Of a stretch of DNA of 64,000 bases, positions 1 through 11,475 are shown piece after piece. Each line of letters starts with the position of its first letter. The first letter of the stretch is position 1. The notes beneath the pieces were generated by a model that was given only the letters and a program-made list of their open reading frames with translations, made no database searches and was not told the origin of the DNA. Origin of the DNA: Prorocentrum cordatum (taxonomy: Eukaryota > Sar > Dinophyceae > Prorocentrales > Prorocentraceae). Position numbers and translations under genes: made by a program. The DNA lies in contig CAUYUJ010014346.1 of NCBI GenBank assembly GCA_963575745.1, forward strand, positions 153,856 to 217,855, read 5' to 3'.

Positions 1-2202
1 ATGTGAGAGGGAGAAAAAGGGCTGGGACACAGACCGAACTCCTCCTGCTCTCGTAGCACGGAGCTGAGCGAAGGCTGGGACGCAGACCGAACTGCTTTGC
101 TCTCGTGATGTCGTGACATCTCGTACCTGAGCGTGGAAAGGAACTTCGCACCCTCGCGACACGGACGAACGACGACGGCGCAGGCAAGCAAAATCGATTA
201 CCTTCGCGCTAACCGCGGGAGGGAGGGGCGGCAACAACTGCTAAGGCCAGGCGTCGGCGCCTAGGCACGTCTGGGCCGTGGCAGCACGGCCCAGGTACCA
301 GCCGGAGCAGAATCCACCATCCATCATCCCCCCGGGAGGTGGGAGGGAGGGAGGTGGGGGGGGGCGAGGGAGGGAGGGCGGGGGCGGGGGGGGGAAAGGG
401 GCGGCGGGCTTCACAGGCTCCAGGTATCGACGAGGGGGCCGAGGACGAGGCGCCATGCCAGCAGGAGGTAGAATCACTCACATTGCGAAGCTGGCACAGC
501 TGGCAGCGCGGGCAACTGCGGAGGGGACAACGAAGCCAACTGCCAGCGTATCGCCAGACGGCCGAGACCCCCAGAGAAGGTTCTAAATTGAACTTGAAGT
601 GCCCCCGAGAGCTTAGGGGGGATGAGGATGCAAAATGAGGGGGAACGATAGGGAGGGGGGCTGGCTCAGGAGGGGGACCATGGCCGGCAATCAGCGACAC
701 GTCGCCGCTGGATCGGTGGCTGGCCCTCGATAGCGAAGCCGCGCGTCCCCGGGAGGAGAGGTCGGAGGGAGGGAGGGGCAGGGAAGCGGGAGGGGGATGG
801 AGGAGGCGGGGGGAGAGCCAGTCGAGACAACGGCGGCCACCCTTGCCTGTCTCCCTGCACGCTTGCGCGTCCTGGATGCTTCTCGCCGCCACGGCTGGAG
901 CCGCCTCGGTTTGCGGCAGGCCGGGAGGGAGACCTTGTTACTCGACGAGGGAGCCCAGTGCCACTGGAGCGAATGAGGTACACGTGTGGCGAGCTGTCGC
1001 AGGACCGTCGCTCTGTCCCGTGCTCGGATCCTCCACGAAGGCCTGGGGCGAGCGCCACCCGCGCACCAACGCAGGGGAGCTGCAGAGGCAGGCCACGGGA
1101 GCGAGAAGGAGAAAGCCCTATCAGAAGGCGGCGGGGCTTCTCGGAAGGCCTCCGGGCCTTGCGAGAAGTGTTTTCTGTGTCTTCGGTGAGGGCTTTCAAA
1201 GAACTTCTCGGAAGGCTGGGGGGCTTCCGAGCCTTTCGAGGAGGCCCGCCGCTTCTCACTTCCCCCCCTCGCTCGCTGCCGAGGAGAGGGGTCGGGAAGC
1301 GCGGAGCGCACTGAGTCCACCGGTCGGCCAGCGGGCCCCTTGGGAGTAGCGCGGCTGGGCGGGGTCTCTCCTACGAAGCAGTCCAGGAAATACTGACCTC
1401 AAAGGGTCTTTAGAACCTCCCCCCCTACAGTGGAGACGAATGATCGTTTCGACACACTTATTGAAGGACTAGGGTCCCACCAGTAGCGGAAACATAAAGA
1501 TTCATCCGCGGCGCCCGCCGCGCAACAATGATGAGAGAGAGGGGGGAACAGGAGGGGGAGGAGGTGGTGGAGGAGGAGGAAGAGGAGGAGGAGGAGCAGC
1601 AGGAAGAGGAAGGACGAGTTGTCTTCCCCGCCGCGAGAAAGGGTGGGGGGAGGATCAAAACTAAAGACCCATTGATGTTAGGGGGATATCAAAAGAAGCC
1701 TGATTCGATAAAACACTACGCTGGCTCGGCAACCACGGGGAGCAAAACTGTCGCGAGTGAATCAGTATGTCTTTGGTAAGCAAAGGGAGGAGTGGATGGA
1801 AGGGGGGATGGAAGAGGTTGGGAGGTTAAGGATGACGGGGGGAAGGAGAGGGGAAAGGGCGGCGACGACGACAAGGACGACGGCGCCGACGCGGTGTTCG
1901 ATGCATTTCCTTAGTGCGGGCGTCTAGGAGCCGTTTTAGGAGTGTCTAGGGAGGTCTTCCGCTCGCAGGCGGTTTGCGAGGGCTCGCGAGGAAGGCAGAA
2001 GAGAAGAGAGGAGGAGGAGGAGGGGGAGGAGGAGGAGGAGGAGGATCAGGAGGAGGAGGAAGACGACGACGACGCCGACGAGGTCCGAAAGGGGCCCAGG
2101 AAGTGTCACCGTGGCTTCTCTGGTGTTGGGAGCTCCAGCTGGTCTGAGCGGCCTGGACGAGCACAGGGGACCGGCGGACTCCCTCCGGGCGGGAAGGAGG
2201 GG
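1..2202. other. GC-rich non-coding stretch, no supported gene
   Basis: I see no gene here. The open frames are short, overlap on both strands, have proline/arginine/glycine-rich translations without domain signatures, and none stands out. Purine-rich G/A tracts occur near 330-400, 1525-1615 and 1985-2070; they create the acidic or glycine-rich translations. A segment around 1110-1260, rich in CTTCTCGGAAGGC-like words, resembles 38440-38620 and 38775-38835. Confidence 0.6.
1528..1615 (+). repeat. GGA/GAG microsatellite
   Basis: An interrupted GGA-type triplet array that would read as poly-glutamate in one frame and poly-proline or serine on the other strand. A similar array lies at 1985-2075. 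It is low-complexity sequence and not evidence of a protein. Confidence 0.8.
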
Positions 2203-2330
2203 CTGGCCATCGCTCGGACGTCCATTATCTGTGTTTTTTCGGCTTCGTGCGTGGCTTGTTCGCCAAATGATCAAGGATGCTCCTCGATGGTCCACGCCGA
2301 AGGAAAAATGCACACGTCCGCGCGATGCCA
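2203..2330 (+). repeat. Dispersed repeat family D, copy 1
   Basis: About 127 bp, from CTGGCCATCGCTCGGACG to the region after GAAGGAAAAATGCACAC, is repeated with roughly 90 percent identity at 38253-38382 in the same orientation. The two copies lie 36 kb apart with unrelated flanks, so this is a dispersed repeat and not a local duplication. No coding capacity is apparent. Confidence 0.85.
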
Positions 2331-2411
2331 AGGGGAGGGAGGTGGCACGACCACTGGCGAACCCGAGCTACCACTGCGGATCCAGCAGACGCCGGGTCAC
2401 GCATCGGACAC

Positions 2412-2475
2412 TTAGGTCGGGCCTGTCCCGCTACAAGGAGACTTGAGCGAAAAATTGCAAATACTGTTTTTTTTT
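2412..2475 (+). repeat. Solo arm of a MITE-like element
   Basis: The sequence TTAGGTCGGGCCTGTCCC and the following GCGAAAAATT match the left terminal inverted repeat and inner edge of the complete element at 49727-49887. The right arm is not found here; an AT-rich tract follows. I read it as a truncated copy. Confidence 0.55.
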
Positions 2476-2689
2476 ATATATGTATATGTATACAAAGATT
2501 GAACCAAACACAAAAAAGAAAACACAACAAAACTGGCGACGTACCCAACCCTTGAGCAATGCGGGGCAGAAGTACATCAGGATTGCTACACCGGGGGCGA
2601 TGGCGCAAGGTGGACGCATGTGATTTTGCAAACAGCAATCGGAAGGCTCGCAGGCCCCCGATCAAGATATAAGGGCGTCGTAATGGTTA

Positions 2690-3872
2690 CTAACGCAGCC
2701 CCCCCCAGGGACGGCGAGGTCTCGCTCAGGTCTCCGCGGTGCCTCAGTCCGCAGGCCCCCCCAGCAGCCCTCGAAAGTGGCGACGGTGTCGCAGATCGCA
2801 GCCCCCCAGGGACAGCGAGGTCTCGCTCAGGTCCCCGCGGTGCCTCGGTCCGCAGGACCCACCAGCAGCCCTCCAAAGTGGCGACAGTGTCGCAGATCGC
2901 AGCCCCCCCAGGGACGGCGAGGTCTCGCTCAGGTCCCCGCGGTGCGTCAGTCTGCAGGACCCACCAGCAGCCAGCCACCCCCAGGGATGGCGAGGTCTCG
3001 CTCAGGTCCCCGCGGTGCCTCAGTCTGCAGGGTCCACCAGCAGCCCTCGAAAGTGGCGACGGTGTCGCAGATCGCAGCCCCCCAAGGGACGGCGAGGTTT
3101 CGCTCAGGTCCCCGCGGTGCCTCGGTCCGCAGGACCCACCAGCAGCCCTCGAAAGTGGCGACGGTGTCGCAGATCGCAGCCCCCCCAGGGACGGCGAGGT
3201 CTCGTTCAGGTCCCCGCGGTGCCTCAGTCCGCAGGACCCACCAGCAGCCCTCGAAAGTGGCGACAGTGTCGCAGATCGCGGCCCCCCCAGGGACGGCGAG
3301 GTCTCGCTCAAGTCCCCGCGGTGCCTCAGTCCGCAGGACACACCTGCGGCCCTCGAAAGTGGCGACAGTGTCGCAGATCGCAGCCCCCCCAGAGACGGCG
3401 AGGTTTCGCTCAGGTCTCGTTCAGGTCCCCGCGGTGCCTCAGTCCGCAGGGCACCCGACGCAGATCGCAGCCCAGGGATGGCGAGGTCTCGCTCAAGTCT
3501 GCCCTCGCGACGACAGTGTCGCAGATCGCAGCCCCCCCCAGGGATGGCGAGGTCTCGCTCAGGTCCCCGCGGTGCCTCAGTCTGCAGGACCCACCAGCAG
3601 CCCTCGAAAGTGACGACAGTGTCGCAGATCGCAGCCCCCCCGGGGACGGCGAGGTCTCGCTCAGGTCCCCGCGGTGCCTCAGTCCGCAGGAGCCCCCAAC
3701 AGCCCTCGAAAGTGGCGACGGTGTCGCAGATCGCAGCCCCCCAAGGGACGGCGATGTTTCGCTCAGGTCCCCGCGGTGCCTCGGTCCGCAGGACCCACCA
3801 GCAGCCCTCGAAAGTGGCGACAGTGTCGCAGATCGCAGCCCCCCCAGGGACGGCGAGGTCCGCACAAGGCAA
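2690..3872. repeat. 102-bp satellite array
   Basis: About eleven head-to-tail units of 101-102 bp. The word GGCGAGGTCTCGCTCAGGTC recurs at about 2713, 2814, 2916, 3091, 3193, 3295, 3397, 3546, 3648, 3750 and 3852. Two units are truncated or rearranged (about 2917-2990 and 3400-3546). Because 102 is a multiple of 3, the array stays open in several frames on both strands, giving open frames over 450 codons that are repeats of a 34-residue Arg/Ser/Pro motif. I regard these as by-products of the satellite. The array ends in a GGA tract (3893-3912). Confidence 0.9.
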
Positions 3873-4069
3873 GAGCAGAGGAGAAGAAAAAGGAGGAGGA
3901 GGAGGAGGAGGACGCGACCGCAATGCTCTATTCAAAACAAATACCCAACCAGGGAGGGTTGGGAACAATTACGCTACCGAGGAACCCCACATACTCATAT
4001 TATGGCTGGAGTGATGAGAGCTGAAGTGAAGCATGTGAGAATGATGTTGGTGGCGGTTGCCCCGCAGAT

Positions 4070-6062
4070 ACCGCTGTGCCCTGGACGGCCGTCACGGATA
4101 GCGGCCGCGGTGGGAAACCACCCCCTGCGCACCCCTTTATGGTGTCGAGAATATGCCATGCTTGCTGTGCCCTGCGCGACCGTCACGGATAGCGGCCGCG
4201 GTGAGAGACCACCCCCTGCGCACCCCTTATGGTGTCGAGAGTATGCCATGCCTGCTATGCCCTGGACGACCGTCACGGATAGCGGCCGCGGCGAGAGACC
4301 ACCCCATGCGCACCCCCTATTGTCGAGAATATGCCATGCCTGCTGTGCCCTGGACGACCGTCACGAGTAGCGGCCGCGGTGAGAGACCACCCCCTGCGCA
4401 TCCCTTTGGTGTCGAGAATATGCCATGCCTGCTCTGCCCCGGACGACCGTCACGGATAGCGGCCGCGGTGAGAGACCACCCCCTGCGCACCCCCTTTGGT
4501 GTCGAGAATATGCCATGCCTGCTGTGCCCTGGACGACCGTCACGGATAGCGGCCGCGGTGAGAGACCCCCCTGCGCACCCCTATGGTGTCGAGAATATGC
4601 CATGCCTGCTGTGCCCTGGAGTCACGGATAGCGGCCGCGGTGAGAGACCACCCCTGCGCACCCCCTCTGGTATCGAGAATATGCCGTGCCTGCTGTGCCC
4701 TGGACGACCGTCACGGATAGCGGCCGCGGACCACCCCCTGCGCGTGTCGAGAATATGATGCCTGCTATGCCCTGGACCACACGGATAGCCGCGGTGAGAA
4801 ACCACCCCCTGCGCACCCCCTACGGTGTCGAGAATATGCCATGCCTGCTGTGCCCTGGACGACCCTCACGGATAGCGGCCGCGGTGAGAGACCACCCCTG
4901 CGCACCCCCTGTGGTATCGAGAATATGCCATGCCTGCTGTGCCCTGGACGACCGTCACGGATAGAGGCCGCGCTGAGAGACCACCCCCTGCGCACCCCAT
5001 ATGGTGTCGAGAATATGCCATGCCTGCTCTGCCCCGGACGACCGTCACGGATAGCGGCCGCGGTGAGAGACCACCCCCTGTGCACCCACCCCCGATGGTG
5101 TCGAGAATACGCAATGCCTGCTGTGCCCTGGACGACCGTCACGGATAGCGGCCGCGGTGAAAGACCACCCCCTGGGCACACCCTCTGGTGTCGAGAATAT
5201 GCCATGCCTGCTGTGCGCTGGACGACCGTCACGGATAGCAGCCGCGGTGAGAGACCACCCCCTGCGCACCCCCTTTTGGTGTCGAGAGTATGCCATGCCT
5301 GCTGTCCCTCTGGTGTCGAGAATATGCCATGCCTGCTGTGCCCTGGACGACCGTCACGGATAGCGGCCGCGGTGAGAGACCACCCCCTGCGCACCCCCTC
5401 TGGTATCGAGAATATGCCATGCCTGCTGTGCCCTGGACGACCGTCACGGATAGCGGCCGCGGTGAGAGACCACCCCCTGCGCACCCCTATGGTGTCGAGA
5501 AGATGCCATGCCTGCTGTGCATGGACGACCGTCCCGGATAGCGGCCGCGGTGAGAGACCACCCCCTGCGCACCCCCTAGTCGAGAATATGCCATGCCTGC
5601 TGTGCCCTGGATGAGCGTCACGGATAGCCGCCGCGGTGAGAGACCACCCCCTGCGCACCCCTCTGGTATCGGAAATGCCATGCCTGCTGTGCACTGGACG
5701 ACCGTCACGGATAGCGGCCGCGGTGAGAGACCACCCCCTGCGCACACCCTCTGGTGTCGAGAATATGCCATGCCCCCTGCGCACCCCCTCTGGTGTCGAG
5801 AATATGCCTTGCCTGCTGTGCACTGGACGACCGTCACGGATAGCGGCCGCGGTGAGAGACCACCCCCTGCGCACACCCTCTGGTGTCGAGAATATGCCAT
5901 GCCCCCTGCGCACCCCCTCTGGTGTCGAGAATATGCCCTGCCTGCGATGCCCTGGACGACCGTCACGGATAGCGGCCGCGGTGAGAAACCACCCCCTGCG
6001 CACCCCCTATGGTATCGAGAATATGCCATGCCTGCTGTGCCCTGGACGACCCTCACGGATTG
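4070..6062. repeat. About 90-bp satellite array with a NotI site per unit
   Basis: About 22 units of 82-92 bp, with core GTCGAGAATATGCCATGCC, then CTGTGCCCTGGACGACCGTC, then GATAGCGGCCGCGGTGAGAG. Most units keep GCGGCCGC. Some units are shortened (near 4750 and 5290). From 5743 to 5999 the pattern becomes a higher-order repeat of 129 bp: the segment starting CACACCCTCTGGTGTC recurs at 5743 and 5872. Long open frames on both strands follow from a near multiple-of-3 period and are not supported as genes. Confidence 0.9.
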
Positions 6063-6284
6063 TGCAGACGCCTTGGGTGTATGATGCAGTGAACATGCGT
6101 CTTGTGTGTGCGAGTGTGTGCATGCGTGCGGCTGTATGTAGACGCGTGTCGCATGTACTTGCCGTGCATGTGTTGACCGCGGGTTGAGGAGAGGAATGAA
6201 GAGGAGGAGGGGAGGTGAGGAGACGCGGGTGCGCCGCGGCAGGGAAGAAAACCAGAACCCCACGAAACATGTGGGGAAAAAATA
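6063..6284. other. Non-coding, TGTG-rich spacer
   Basis: This follows directly on the 90-bp satellite. A TG/CG-rich stretch (6085-6180, many GTGTG and GCATG words) is followed by a GAGGAGG tract. No gene or RNA is recognisable. Confidence 0.5.
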
Positions 6285-6352
6285 ATCAAAACGTCCCGTG
6301 ACTATGTTATGACTATGTTTGAACATTCCCCCTGCAGAGGGACAGGCCCGAC
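6285..6352 (+). repeat. Right half of a MITE-like element
   Basis: TTTGAACATTCCCCCTGCAG, then AGGGACAGGCCCGAC, corresponds to the right terminal repeat of the complete element at 49727-49887, preceded by similar A/T-rich inner sequence. The left terminal repeat is not recognisable upstream. Confidence 0.6.
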
Positions 6353-6764
6353 AAAGGGCTAGGGATCGCCTGGCTGCAGGCATGCTTCGAAGTCTGAGCA
6401 CAGGCAAGCGTTTCGGAAGTGTGGCCTGCAGGGGCAGGGCTGTCACATGTTTCGGTGCTCGCTCTGGGGAGAGCTCCATGGCGCCACTCGCTCCGCCCGT
6501 GCGTCGATGCTGCGTCGAAGGTTATCCGACTTGAGTCGAGCTCAGGCCGACCTCGAGTCGAACCTGAAGCGAGCTGGACCCGAACTGGAAATGCCCCCAA
6601 AAACCAAACGTCTGACGCGTGGGTGCCGAGCCCTGAGGTCCGACGTGTCCGCTCCTGCATCAGGTGTTCGAGCCGGCTCGGGCTGCGAGGGTCCCCGGGG
6701 CCGAAGGATGTGCGAGAATGAGTCTCGTGTATCCGATCCCCATCCCCAGCGGCGCGGCCTGGGC
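6353..6764. other. No supported gene
   Basis: Short open frames only. One plus-strand frame around 6500-6600 could encode a short heptad-like stretch (LSRAQADLESNLKRAGPELE), which might be a relic of a coiled-coil protein, but there is no second line of evidence. Confidence 0.4.
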
Positions 6765-6912
6765 CCCACTGGCCGATTTACACCCCTAGATGGGGATATA
6801 GGCCGATTGCCCTTCGGGCCTCGAGGGGCGTATCACCAACTGGGGGGGGGTAATATGGCGGGGGTCTCGAAGGGGATGGGCATGGGGATGGGGATGGGGA
6901 TAAAAACGACAC
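6765..6912 (+). repeat. Dispersed repeat family C, partial copy, with G-quadruplex-like tract
   Basis: GGCCCCACTGGCCG followed by CCCCTAGATGGGG, then CTTCGGGCCTCGAGGGGC, matches two parts of the copy at 37337-37690. It ends in GGGGATGGGCATGGGGATGG and further GGGGAT units (6878-6903), a run of at least four G-tracts that could form a quadruplex on the plus strand. Confidence 0.7.
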
Positions 6913-7089
6913 CGAGAGGACGCCCGCCGTGACAAAACTGCAGCGCCAGGATCTCGGGGAGGAGGGCCCCGCAGCAGCCGAGGGCGGCGCAGGCGCCCGG
7001 GCGCCCTATCCTCGCGGCCGCTCCTCGGCCGCGCCCCGCCACCCGAGGGGTCGGGTGCCGCTGGAGGTGCCCCTGGCCAAGGGGTGCCC

Positions 7090-7215
7090 CCCCAGGATGC
7101 TCAGGAGGGACAAAAACCACACAGACACAGTGCATCGTCGATTCCCAGAAAATGTGCGAAGATATGGGAACTGGGGGAGGGGGGGGGGGCAACGGAAACC
7201 CAGAAACCCCGAGGT
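7090..7215 (-). repeat. Dispersed repeat family A, inverted copy
   Basis: Read on the minus strand, the segment contains TTCCCATATCTTCGCAC, GGGAATCGACGAT and TGTGTCTGTGTGG. The same words occur in order on the plus strand at 16540-16610 and 42120-42185. These copies are dispersed and in both orientations, as expected of a mobile repeat. Confidence 0.75.
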
Positions 7216-8699
7216 CGAGTGCTGCTGGAAGTGCCCCTCCCTGGTCCAGGGTGCCCCCAGCTCCTCGCTCTCTCTGGAAGCCCCTGTCGGGGGCGCGCAA
7301 ACATGGATTAGCGATCCATGAATCTGGCGCGCGGTCGCCAAATCCATGGATCGGGGGAGGTCCCGTCCGCAACCCCTATCACCGCCACAAGACCGTCGTC
7401 CACCCACTGTCCCCCTCGTCACATGCATTGCTTGACCTCGCATGCTGTAGAGTCAGTTCAAGTTGCCAGGATCCAATCAAGAGGACTGGTCCGTACCTAC
7501 GCTGGCCATCCTCACCAGGGAAGATGGACAACGAGGGGGATGAGGAAGGGAGCTGAATGTGGCCGCCGCGGTCAAGGCATAGGCTCGCATAAGTGACTAG
7601 CGATTGCAAGGGAAGCGGGCTGCCCCAAGCGCCCTCAAGCCCCAATGCCCACCGCAGAAAGCATGAACTCCCAGTCCTCCCGCAACTCCTGAGCGATAAC
7701 GCGTCTGCACGCGCGCGCCCTACCTCGCACCCTGCCGCTTGCGCGAAACAATCTGCTTGCTATCGTCGATACTCGATCGTGATTCATTGTCGTGATTGCC
7801 GTATGCCGACCGTTGTCCATCCTCCCGATCGCACACATTCGCGGCAACGTGCCCTTTCTCGCACGACAGTGCTCTGAGCTCTGTCTGGGATGGAAATCCG
7901 TTGTTTCGCTTGATGTCCCATACGAAGAAACATCGGCAACTGAATGATTTAATGGGTGTTAGCTTTCGGGATCCTCGTTCGGAGCCTCTTGGAGCAACTC
8001 TTGAAGCATATTGTGGCCTCCTGGGGCCGTCCCGGGGTGACTGTGGAGAGTCTTGGGCCGTCTTGGCGGCCTCTTGGCGTCCTCGTGAGCCATCTTGAAG
8101 CCCCTGGAGTCCTGGAGGTCCAGATAATCCACCGGAGGTCTCCACAGGGCCTGGCGGCCCTTGGGGCGAAAGCGGATTCGGACGTGGGGGAGTTCGCTGC
8201 CCCTGGACCTAAGGGACTTGGACACCAGTTATATAACCCCTCCAGAAAACCCCTCGGCCCATCCTGCCACAGTGCCTGGGTTGTCGGTCTAAGAACTCTT
8301 GGATGCCTGTTGGGGTCTCTGGAAGCCTCTGGGCAGCCTCCTGGAGGCAGATGTGAGGCCTCTTTTGGGCCCCTTGCGTCCGGTGGTCCTTGGGGGCCTG
8401 CTGGCGGTCTCTGGGATCCTGTCTGGGCGGCGCCCTCGACATGTGAGTGGGCCTCAGACGGCCCAGGAAGGCCCCACCCAACACGTGTGGGAGGACCTCC
8501 ATGTGTACGTACACCACGCCGTTCGGTCGGTCACGGAGTTCGGTGTAGAAGCGCCCCCGCCGCAGAGACGTGGGAGACTGGAGCATCCGTACACCAGACA
8601 CCATGCCCGACGCAACGACGTGGCGCATGCAGCGGGACCTCTCGAACGTCACGTGAGGGCTTCCAAAATCGCTAACAGGGCCCCGTGGGGCCCAGCGGC
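7216..8699. other. No supported gene; short hairpin and CTTGG-rich tract
   Basis: No coding region is convincing. At 7313-7352 GATCCATG and ATGGATC form the ends of a short imperfect hairpin around CTGGCGCGCGGTCGCC. From about 7980 to 8420 the sequence is rich in CTTGGGGCC/CCTCTTGG words, the same building blocks as the 386-bp satellite at 9.25-10.9 kb, but without a regular period. Confidence 0.5.
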
Positions 8700-8701
8700 G
8701 A

Positions 8702-8905
8702 GGCAGGCTCGATCCTCGAGCCTCGTTCCTCACACCTCGAGCCTCGATCCTAGAGCCTCGATCCTCGAACTGCGAGCCTCGAGCTTGGAGCCTCGAGCCT
8801 CGCGCCTCGCGCCTCGAGCTCCGAGCCCCGAGCCCCGAGCCTCGCTCCTCGGGCCGCGAGCCAAAAGACAGGAGCCCCGAGCCCCGAGCCCTGAGCCGGC
8901 AGGGC
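8702..8905 (+). repeat. Degenerate 7-8 bp CCTCGAG/CCCCGAG tandem repeat
   Basis: Units CCTCGAG, CCTCGAT and CCCCGAG repeat about 25 times with drift. The first half is mainly CCTCGAG, the second half CCCCGAG. It includes several XhoI-type palindromes CTCGAG. All open frames across it are simple-sequence translations. Confidence 0.85.
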
Positions 8906-9249
8906 GGCCGATTGGAGAGGAGAGGGCCCCGCGGGGTCCGAAGACAACATCTCGCATCGGGAGAGCGGAGCGAAAGGGAATGAGCGTCGGAACGGCCGCG
9001 CCAGGATGCACAACAGCGCCATGCAACCGGCGGACCGCATTGGCACACCAAAACCACCATGAGGCGGACGGGCCCTGGCAAAACACCCGAAGGCTGGTCC
9101 ACTTCTCCCCCAGGACCAGCTCATTCCAGGGCGGAACATCGAAGCCGAACCAGATAAGAACTAGAACCACGCGCGCGCTTCGCGCGCGCTTAGGTTCTGT
9201 CGAGTCACAGACCCAGGAATCGTTGTGAGAAGAAATTGGTGACGCGAAG

Positions 9250-10905
9250 CGTCGTGGGGGCGTCCTTGGACGTCTGGGGTCTCCTGGGGCCTCTTGAGGG
9301 GCCTCCTGGGGGCCTCCTGGCGGCCTCTTGGGGCGGAAGGCTCGAGCTTGCGGTTCGTGGTCCCCCTCTGGGCCCCCTCTTGGGCCCGTCTTGGGGCCCT
9401 CTTGGGCCATCTTGGGCGCCTCTTGGGCCGTCTTGGGGCCCTCTTGGGCTGTCCTGGGGCCCTCTTGGAAGCTTCTTGGGCCGTCTTGGGGCGGTCTTGG
9501 GCGCCTCTTGGGCCGTCCTGTAACGTCGGAAAGCCCAAAAGACAACTTTGTTGAACATGTACGTTTTACGAAGGGAATGGGCAAATTTTTGCGTCTAGGG
9601 GCCCTCTTGGGACGCATGTTGGAGGCTTCTTGGGGCCTCTTGGGGGCGTCCTTGGACGTCTGGGGTCTCCTGGGGCCTCTTGAGGGGCCTCCTGGGGGCC
9701 TCCTGGCGGCCTCTTGGGGCGGAAGGCTCGAGCTTGCGGTTCGTGGTCCCCCTCTGGGCCCCCTCTTGGGCCCGTCTTGGGGCCCTCTTGGGCCATCTTG
9801 GGCGCCTCTTGGGCCGTCTTGGGGCCCTCTTGGGCTGTCCTGGGGCCCTCTTGGAAGCTTCTTGGGCCGTCTTGGGGCGGTCTTGGGCGCCTCTTGGGCC
9901 GTCCTGTAACGTCGGAAAGCCCAAAAGACAACTTTGTTGAAATGTACGTTTTACGAAGGGAATGGGCCAATTTTTGCGTCTAGGGGCCCTCTTGGGACGC
10001 ATGTTGGAGGCTTCTTGGGGCCTCTTGGGGGCGTCCTTGGACGTCTGGGGTCTCCTGGGGCCTCTTGAGGGGCCTCCTGGGGGCCTCCTGGCGGCCTCTT
10101 GGGGCGGAAGGCTCGAGCTTGCGGTTCGTGGTCCCCCTCTGGGCCCCCTCTTGGGCCCGTCTTGGGGCCCTCTTGGGCCATCTTGGGCGCCTCTTGGGCC
10201 GTCTTGGGGCCCTCTTGGGCTGTCCTGGGGCCCTCTGGGAAGCTTCTTGGGCCGTCTTGGGGCGGTCTTGGGCGCCTCTTGGGCCGTCCTGTAACGTCGG
10301 AAAGCCCAAAAGGCGACTTTGTTGAAAATGTACGTTTTACGAAGGGAATGGGCCAATTTTTGCGTCTAGGGGCCCTCTTGGGACGCATGTTGGAGGCTTC
10401 TTGGGGCCTCTTGGGGGCGTCCTTGGACGTCTGGGGTCTCCTGGGGCCTCTTGAGGGGCCTCCTGGGGGCCTCCTGGCGGCCTCTTGGGGCGGAAGGCTC
10501 GAGCTTGCGGTTCGTGGTCCCCCTCTGGGCCCCCACTTGGGCCCGTCTTGGGGCCCTCTTGGGCCATCTTGGGCGCCTCTTGGGCCGTCTTGGGGCCCTC
10601 TTGGGCTGTCCTGGGGCCCTCTTGGAAGCTTCTTGGGCCGTCTTGGGGCGGTCTTGGGCGCCTCTTGGGCCGTCCTGTAACGTCGGAAAGCCCAAAAGAC
10701 AACTTTGTTGAAAATGTACGTTTTACGAAGGGAATGGGCCAATTTTTGCGTCTAGGGGCCCTCTTGGGACGCATGTTGGAGGCTTCTTGGGGCCTCTTGG
10801 GGGCGTCCTTGGACGTCTGGAGGCCATCTTCAGCATCTCGGAGCCCTCTTGGAGGCCTCTTGGAAGTTTCTTGGGCCGTCTTGGGCGCTCCTGGGGCCGT
10901 CTTGT
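9250..10905. repeat. About 386-bp satellite, four units plus a partial fifth
   Basis: The word GCGTCCTTGGACGTCTGGGG starts at about 9260, 9646, 10031, 10417 and 10803, giving periods of 386, 385, 386 and 386 bp. Copies differ by only a few substitutions. The first unit lacks its start; the fifth diverges after about 20 bp. Each unit is built from smaller degenerate CCTCTTGGG units, so there are two nested periodicities. Frames on both strands are open for 100-260 codons (Pro/Arg/Gln-rich on minus, Leu/Gly/Trp-rich on plus), but substitutions show no codon-position bias by eye, and I do not call genes. Confidence 0.9.
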
Positions 10906-11374
10906 CTGACCGGGGAGGCCTCCGGCAAGCCCCGACGAGCCTCCGGGCCCCCCCGGGTGCACATTTGTGGTCGAGGTCCCGGCCCCGGGCCCCCGGACCC
11001 GGTGCGCCGTTATATGTATATGTCTAAACCGAGTCTCGGAATCATCAGGCCGGGCCGCATCGGATCGGAACATGCGCAGATCGGGCCGCAGCGGATCGGA
11101 GCATCGACACCAGGCCTGCTCGGGCCGGCCGGGATCGAGAGCGCACGGCGTCGGTCGGATCGACGAGGTGGCTCCTGCGACGGCAACGCCAGGGCTCCCG
11201 CCGAGGGTCGACGTGGACCCTTCGGTGGCAACTCGTGGGAGCCTTCCGCGCCATCTTGCTGGCTCTTGCGAACCGACGCTGGTCGAGGCTCGTCGACGCT
11301 AAATCCGATTTCCCCTCGAACCCGACGCCAGCGCACGCAAGCGCACTCTGGAGACGGACCTACGAGAACTGGGG
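10906..11374. other. No supported gene
   Basis: GC-rich sequence with recurrent CGGGCCG and GGATCGGA words. A short TTATATGTATATGTCT tract at about 11012-11028 resembles motifs at 34213 and 51905. There is no coding signature. Confidence 0.45.
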
Positions 11375-11475
11375 AACTCAAAAGGTACCAATACCGCTAC
11401 TCCCTGGACCTCTCCCTGGGCGCGCTTGGACCAGCATTCCGATGCGAATCCAGCGGTGGCGACGAGGGCCATGAC
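11375..11475 (+). repeat. Dispersed repeat family B, copy 1
   Basis: AATACCGCTACTCCCTGGAC, then GGCGCGCTTGGACCAGCATT and CCAGCGGTGGCGACGAGGGC, is matched at 16120-16205 and 29355-29450 on the same strand. The three copies are about 70-85 percent alike over 85-95 bp with unrelated flanks. Confidence 0.75.

Noticed and set aside
2441-2458. Spliced-leader-like word on the minus strand (TTTTTCGCTCAAG)
   Set aside because: It lies within the MITE-like arm that recurs at 49727, where the same position no longer resembles the SL; a chance match.
2586-4370. Overlapping open frames of 280-543 codons on both strands
   Set aside because: They are translations of the 102-bp and 90-bp satellites; the repeat period keeps frames open, and the residues are a repeated Arg/Ser/Pro or His/Arg motif with no domain.
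4070-6062. CRISPR-like alternation of repeats and spacers
   Set aside because: The whole unit is repeated, with no unique spacers, and the window is nuclear dinoflagellate DNA.
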